Below, piece by piece: positions 58,801-64,000 of a DNA stretch of 64,000 bases. The stretch is from the NCBI GenBank assembly GCA_019787685.1, contig JAHNUO010000015.1, forward strand, positions 744,001-808,000. Reading direction: 5' to 3'. Made by a program: the position numbers and the translations under genes. The notes below the pieces were generated by a model, which was given only the letters and a program-made list of their open reading frames with translations, did no database searches and was not told the origin of the DNA. Every line of letters begins with the position of its first letter. Positions within the stretch are counted from its first letter, which is position 1. This stretch comes from Chiua virens (Eukaryota; Basidiomycota; Agaricomycetes; Boletales; Boletaceae).

Positions 58801-59701
58801 GCGCTGGAATCATTGTTCCTGTTACTCACTACAGCTTGAGGCTCATTACTCTCTCCTCAGGCCTCTGATAAGCCTCAGGGCCAACACTGCAGTAGTGCGG
58901 TCGGAGTGGCTGTGTGCTAGCACGGAGATCGTCAGGTGACGGAATTATACAAAGCCAACCCACAAGGAATGTGTCAAATCGTCGAAGTCGCGCCCAGATC
59001 GGAACTCTGACCGCTGGCCACAGGAAGCCGGCGTACATGATCGTGCGCGCGAGAGGCCGATGTCACGATACAGAGTCGGAACGAATTCCGGTAAAATCTT
59101 ATCGTACGCATCTCATCAACAGATGACATTATATCTTCATTTGGGCATTCGTTGAGTCTGACCCATCAGAACGGCTTGACGGCTTTAGGATTGCTGAGCA
59201 AAAGGGACCTACACTATAAAAAGAGGCGGGTACATTGTCAGATAGTCTGAACGACCAGTGGCGTTCGTTGTATCGGGTTAATTGTAACCCATCGACACCT
59301 CGAGCGGGCACGAAGCACAGTCTTCGAGATCAAGATCACGTTCTTTCTCGCAAAAAGGAAGTCAAACTCACTAGTACTGCCACTTCATGTTCGCCCAAGT
59401 GTCCCTGTAAATTTTAAACTGGGAACGATGTGTCAGGAGAACGTGTTATAGCACAGACCGCCAGCGCCGCATTCAAAGAGTTGAAACGGGTGAGACGACG
59501 AGGGCGTCAAGTGTATATGTGGCAGCATGCGGTGCGTGTGAAGGAAGAGGTGTAAAAATTATATTCATTGTTATTCGGCGCATCATTGCAGGGGCATTGT
59601 ACTACTGAATCATGTTTACGGAAATTGAAAGGCCGCACCCTTCTTCCCTTCTGCCTATGTAAGTATGTGCCGGCAGGTACATTGTGCCGAAGAGTGTAAG
59701 C
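55825..59701. other. Gene-poor stretch
   Basis: About 3.9 kb with no supported gene. The longest frames (for example minus 57036-57410 and plus 58012-58407) show no recognisable motif. No terminal repeats or transposon proteins are visible. Confidence 0.5.
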
Positions 59702-59709
59702 TATAAAAA
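59702..59709 (+). promoter_or_regulatory. TATA box of the P450 gene
   Basis: TATAAAAA lies 43 bp before the first codon at 59752, followed by an AT-rich leader. Confidence 0.6.
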
Positions 59710-59751
59710 CCATCCACTCTGGATAAGTAAATTTCCTTCATCAAGCTACTA

Positions 59752-61948
59752 ATGTTGCACGGATCTGTCCTGTCTTCTGTGTCGTTGGCTCTCGCAGCTG
59801 TCGCTGTTGTTTTCCTCGTCGATCGTCGGCGGCAACAGCAGAAACATGCACTCCTCCCTCCTGGGCCTCCCGGTTCTCCACATGGTCGCTAGTAAGTCAT
59901 GTCACCCAACCTGCGCATAGTTTGACCTTTCTTGACCCCTGTCAGTTCCCCACGATTGATTCAATCGTGGATAGAGGAATACGGACCGGTGATCTCTCTT
60001 AAAGAAGGCCGTGACGTGCTCGTCATCATTGGTCGTCACAATGTACGTGTCCACGTGTTGCACATGAGTTTATCTGTTTTTGACGATTGTCACGATTGTT
60101 CGTGTTTTTCTACTTTGCTTAATCTCTCCAGGAGGCCACACAGTTGCTGGAGAAACAAGGGGTAAATCTTTCGGATCGACCTCATTCGGTGGCGGGAAGC
60201 GATATCCTCGGTCGCGGTATGCGGTTCATGCTCATCAGTACGTCTGACCGGCTGCGACGGTTCCGAAAGTGAGAATCCACCATCTTGGTTTTGGACCTCC
60301 TTTGACAGTGACCCCCTGTCCAATAGAGCGGCACACGCCCACCTTCAACCGAAAGCAACATTGGCGTACGATGTCGACCAGACGGATTTCGCCAGAAACA
60401 TCATTATCGACATCTTGAACGACCCGGAACCGCATACCTTGCACATTAAACGGTGAGTTCAACATACTAGTTGAGAAATAGAAGCGGCGCCATCGGCGTG
60501 TACGTATACTCACCCTCGATGCGATTCCAGTTTCTCGGCCTCCGTCACATTACGTGTCATTTACGGCAACACGGCGCCCGCGTCGTTGAACTGAAGACCC
60601 TTTCCTCCTTCACCTCAAAAAAATGGTTCCGATCGTGCAAGGCGCTCTCGTTCCGGGTGCCTACCAGGTGGATCACTACCCGATCTTGCAGTATGTTCCC
60701 TTCTACGGTCGTCAGCTGAGAAAATATGGGGAAGACGAATATCAGATGTTTACCGGTTATATGGCCCGATACCGCTCACAGATGGTATGTAATATGCAAC
60801 GTTAATTTGCGTGTCCCTGTCAGCTCACGGGAGCATCGTGTTGACGCCTCTGCTGGATTAGTTCTCGGAAAATGGACCGTGCTCCGTGGCCAAAGAGATT
60901 GTCACGCAACCGGTAAAGGACGGGAATTTGGGCGAAACGGAAAAGGCCTACTTCTTGGGATCTCTTGTCGGCGCCGCTTTCGATACCGTAAGTGTATCAC
61001 GATCCCTGTTTGTTTATCTCCGTTTCATGTCTTGTAGACGCAAGTGGCGATCTCCGTTATCATGATGGCTGCCGCACGCTTCCCAGAAACACAAGAAGTC
61101 GTCTATACGCAATTAGATGCGGTCGTTGGTCGGGATGCTCGTGAGTTGTCCAAGATTATGGTCCTTGTTTGTTGAATGTAATGATCTGGATAGCTCCTAC
61201 GTTTGCGGATTGGACGGCGCTCACAGAGCTGCAGGCCTTCATCCTTGAAGCCCTGCGATGGAGACCTGTCAATCCCTTTGGTCAGTCCTATAACTATGTT
61301 CGTGGTATATAAATTCAATGTTTCCCCCGGAATCGTTGCAGGTGCACCCCGCCGGGCTTCCAAAGACGTCTTTTGGGTTCGTCCAAGTTCACTATTGGAT
61401 TTGAGCAAGAGTGTCATTCTAAATGTTCAACCTACAGAACGGTTATTGCATCCCCGCAGGGGCAACTGTGTTTGGGAACCACTGGTGAGTGGCTTGATTA
61501 ATGATATACACGTCATGATGCGATCGTTGGCTGATAGGAGCATCGCCCGTGACCCCGAGGTGTTCCCTGATCCCGAAAGGTTCAATCCTCAGCGTTGGAT
61601 CGGACCTGATGGTAATATCAAGAGCGAAATGAAAGCGTACTCGTTTGGTTTTGGTCGCAGAACTTGTGTCGGATCGAATCTCGCCATTCGGTAAGCATTA
61701 TGGACCTACGTTTTACGTTTGATGCTCACTACGCATTGTCTTTTTTCAGATCACTTTACATTGCTGCTGCTTCCATCTTCTGGTCGTTTAAGATCGCAGA
61801 AGATAGCAAGAGACCGATTGACGATACGGCGTTTGTGCCTGGAATTGTGTCGCATCCAAAGCCTTTCAGTCTCTTGTTTGAGCCGAGGATGGACGTGGCC
61901 CAGCTGCGTGAAGTCATGGGACACTCGTCGGGGATCAAGGCCAATTAG
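59752..61948 (+). CDS. Cytochrome P450 monooxygenase
   Basis: This is a microsomal P450. An N-terminal membrane anchor (MLHGSVLSSVSLALAAVAVV) precedes DRRRQQQ and the proline hinge LLPPGPPGSPHGR. Later exons give LIQSWIEEYGPVISLKEGRD, GVNLSDRPHSVAGSDILGRG, SASVTLRVIYGNTAPASLN, VPIVQGALVPGAYQVDHYPI, the I-helix part LVGAAFDT..QVAISVIMMA, the K-helix LEALRWRP (ExxR), YCIPAGATVFGNHW, DPEVFPDPERFNPQRWIG, and the heme loop FGFGRRTCVGSNLA with its cysteine. It ends at TAG 61946-61948. About ten introns of 50-80 bp are inferred. The I-helix lacks the usual AGxDTT and has AAFDT. One extra T at 60592 turns a frame-continuing reading into TGA. The paralogous pseudogene at 40.8 kb lacks it, which supports an insertion. 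The substrate is unknown. Confidence 0.9.
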
Positions 61949-62941
61949 GAGCGCAACGTAGTGGTGTTCTAGAACGACTAGGCCGAGTGATCAGTGCCTC
62001 CTAACGATGATGACCATTCCCCTATTTATATGTTACGAGCTTATACGATACCATCATAGAAGGGTCGTAATACGATGCTAGGACTTCGCCTTAAGTAACT
62101 CTTGGACAAATGATGAACCGCGTTCAGGGGGTTGTTGTAATGATTTGATGGATGCAGTCTGACAGGAGATGGTCGATCACGATACTGTTCATGAAAGAGA
62201 CTCGCCGAAAATAAACGCAAGGACTGGAAGTCTGGCATGCCAGTGTTCGATATTCCGTCACCACCTATACATAAAATTTGACGTGGACTCCTTTCAAGTT
62301 CTACTAGCAATGTGGTTGATCCTCGAACCACAAAGTGTTGGCCGACTCGTCTCTTATTTCTGTTTTACAATTGATGGCCTTGACGAGTGACGGAGTGGCG
62401 GCTAACGTCATGATGCCGGCATGAGCGAGTGAGTGAGGCCTTACTCAAACTTTTGAAACAAGATACTCAGTCTGAACGAAATCAGATCCTGAGTTATCTG
62501 ATTGGGACAGTCTTGTCACTCTGCTTCAAATTGCTGAGACGAATCTCATCCGACTCAGTGGTATTCTATCCTTCCACCCCTCTCCCGTCTCAGTTTGTCA
62601 CCCTTCCGACCGCCGGCGAGTCTTTTGATCAAACGAACGGATGACGACTTTCTCTCCTGGTTTCAACACTGGCAGTCATTCGTGATTATGTTCCTGGTCG
62701 TTTCGTTGAGAGCTAAACGCGTCCAACATTCTCAAGCTGTAAATCTGAATCTCGTCCGTGGTAAGTATTTCCCACACCTTTACATCCGACGTTCCGCCTG
62801 TGGAAGCCCTCTTGCGCACGAGCTGACTGCCCCGTTTCAACCGGTGATTTCAATTTATTGCGCGTGACAATCTGTTTCATTGGTCATGCATCCTCTTTCC
62901 CTGAAGCGTGGAGATCGTCTACCCTTGACACTTCAGTGGGC
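61949..62941. other. Intergenic, no gene recognised
   Basis: About 1 kb after the P450. Short frames only, none with a recognisable motif. Confidence 0.5.
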
Positions 62942-62947
62942 TATAAG
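62942..62947 (+). promoter_or_regulatory. TATA box of the secreted protein gene
   Basis: TATAAG lies about 77 bp before the ATG at 63019, with a pyrimidine-rich leader (CTTCCTTTCC). Confidence 0.5.
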
Positions 62948-63018
62948 TACTTCAAGTTATACTTCCTTTCCATGTCTTTTAGCGGCTTCAAATCCTTTCT
63001 GATCTTTCAATCGTTATC

Positions 63019-63361
63019 ATGAACTTCTCACTGGCAGTTTTTGTTTCCTTGCTTGCCCTTGTGGCCAGCCTACCATTTGCCCAGGCGGATCCGCCCACGC
63101 TAAAACAACTAATTGCATTCGAGTCGCCTGAGCTCGGTGAGCGGTGGGCGGTGGACCAACAATCCTTCGTTATCACATGGTAGGTCGACATGTTTTTGTA
63201 TGACACTCTCAAAATTCCCCAACTGCAGGCTTCTATTACCCAAGGCCGATCTCCCCTATTCGCTAGGTGGCAAGCTTGTCGATTTTTATATGCACTGGAA
63301 GCTCCCAACCGGGCAAAGCGGAAGTGCATCTCTTACCCGGTTCACTGATCATCATTATTGA
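63019..63361 (+). CDS. Small secreted protein
   Basis: A two-exon gene of about 97 residues. The first residues, MNFSLAVFVSLLALVASLPF, form a clear signal peptide with a likely cleavage after AQA. The mature part begins DPPTLKQLIAFESPELGERW. A GT..AG intron (about 63181-63229, GTAGGT..CTGCAG) interrupts a tryptophan codon and leads to LPYSLGGKLVDFYMHWKLP, ending at TGA 63359-63361. There are no cysteines in the mature part, so it is not a typical disulfide-rich effector. The 'LPYSLGGK.VDxYMHW' segment recalls fungal Ser/Thr-rich wall proteins of the Kre9/Knh1 type, cut short here; a missed downstream exon could extend it. Role unknown. Confidence 0.55.
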
Positions 63362-64000
63362 GCAAGCTGGTTAGGTACAGTATTGAGTACAATGATCCCG
63401 CTTTATTACGGCAAATTCCGTGTTGTGTTGAAAACCCCCTCAAGAATAGGACTTGTTGCAGTTGTTTGGTTCTCCAGTGAGTAGTAATGTACTTCCGCAC
63501 GAGCGGCATTTCCTGAATTTCTTCCGGAGTGGTGGCTGTGGACCAGGCGCTTGGAGTCGTCCAAACCACGGAGGTTAAATGGCCTCTAATTTAATTCTAG
63601 TGACCAGCCCGTCTCACGAGGCAAGCCGTCGATAGACTCGGCATCCCTTCGGGCGAAGAATCCACCGAGCTTGGCTTTGTGGTATCTCATGCTGCACAGC
63701 GACTCGATTCATCGCGCTCTTTCAAACGTCAAGATACCCGTAACGTGCCAGTAGTCCGAAGCATTCAGATAATGCAGCTAACGATCACAAACCAAGGAAC
63801 AAACGAACCTCGGTATCATCGGACGGCTGAATCGAAGGGGTCACAAAATGCGGTCGTGAAGACGACATGGATGAATGTAGAAGGTGCAATCAGCAGTGAA
63901 TGTCGCAAGAAAACGAACACGGCGGGCCAACGGAAAAGTTGCGAGGGGGTACAAGTTCTTGATGCGGTCTTGGAAAGAGCCCACTTGCTATGTGTCGTAG
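63362..64000. other. Right edge, no gene recognised
   Basis: No supported feature in the last 640 bp. A short minus-strand frame at 63342-63569 has no family resemblance. Confidence 0.45.

Noticed and set aside
12430..60600. Genome-wide programmed +1 frameshifting as a firm claim
   Set aside because: There is no stimulatory structure or conserved slippery heptamer, and the sites lie at different family positions. Sequence error is simpler.
1..64000. CRISPR arrays, rRNA, tRNA, bacterial operons
   Set aside because: No spaced direct-repeat array, no convincing B-box or cloverleaf, and the intron-rich genes show eukaryotic DNA.

Overview
The window looks like nuclear DNA of a filamentous basidiomycete, most likely an Agaricomycete. 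Its genes are cut by many short introns of about 45-60 bases with GT..AG ends. Several protein families in it are typical of mushroom-forming fungi: a WD40-TPR-HET protein, a HAM1-like protein, a GH99/GH71-like protein with a long disordered tail, and duplicated cytochrome P450s. No species can be named from the sequence alone. There is no sign of bacterial operons, tRNA, rRNA or CRISPR.

Layout. 0-8.3 kb: a possible GH13 fragment at the left edge, then three uncharacterised, mostly disordered proteins. 10.7-14.2 kb: a divergent pair sharing a 147-bp promoter, GUP1 (membrane O-acyltransferase, minus) and the CK2 regulatory subunit (plus). 14.6-18.8 kb: a large WD40-TPR-HET gene. 19.2-23.1 kb: an unknown gene between two diverged copies of a repeat. 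23.5-26.1 kb: a long disordered protein. 26.7-27.7 kb: an internally deleted pogo-type DNA transposon with perfect terminal inverted repeats. 28-31 kb: a HAM1-like gene with several frame breaks. 32-33.5 kb: a disordered protein with an internal duplication. 36.4-38.3 kb: a broken acyltransferase. 40-41.7 kb: a P450 pseudogene. 42.6-47.3 kb: a kinase relic, a small spliced gene, an aspartic protease relic and a broken P-loop kinase. 47.4-55.8 kb: a dense block with a GH99-like protein, a C2H2 zinc-finger factor and an RSC-type bromodomain/BAH protein. 59.7-61.9 kb: a P450 related to the pseudogene. 63 kb: a small secreted protein.

Housekeeping genes (GUP1, CK2 beta, RSC subunit, HAM1-like) are mixed with lineage-specific and decaying genes (HET, P450 copies, transposon, acyltransferase, protease and kinase relics), a mosaic common in fungal chromosome arms.

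The most important cross-cutting observation is that many conserved genes read through only if one base is skipped at specific points. Most lesions are of the +1 type, and several are a T lying between C and G on the coding strand. Residual assembly insertions are the likeliest cause, but decay or recoding cannot be excluded from sequence alone. Anyone using these gene models should check this first.
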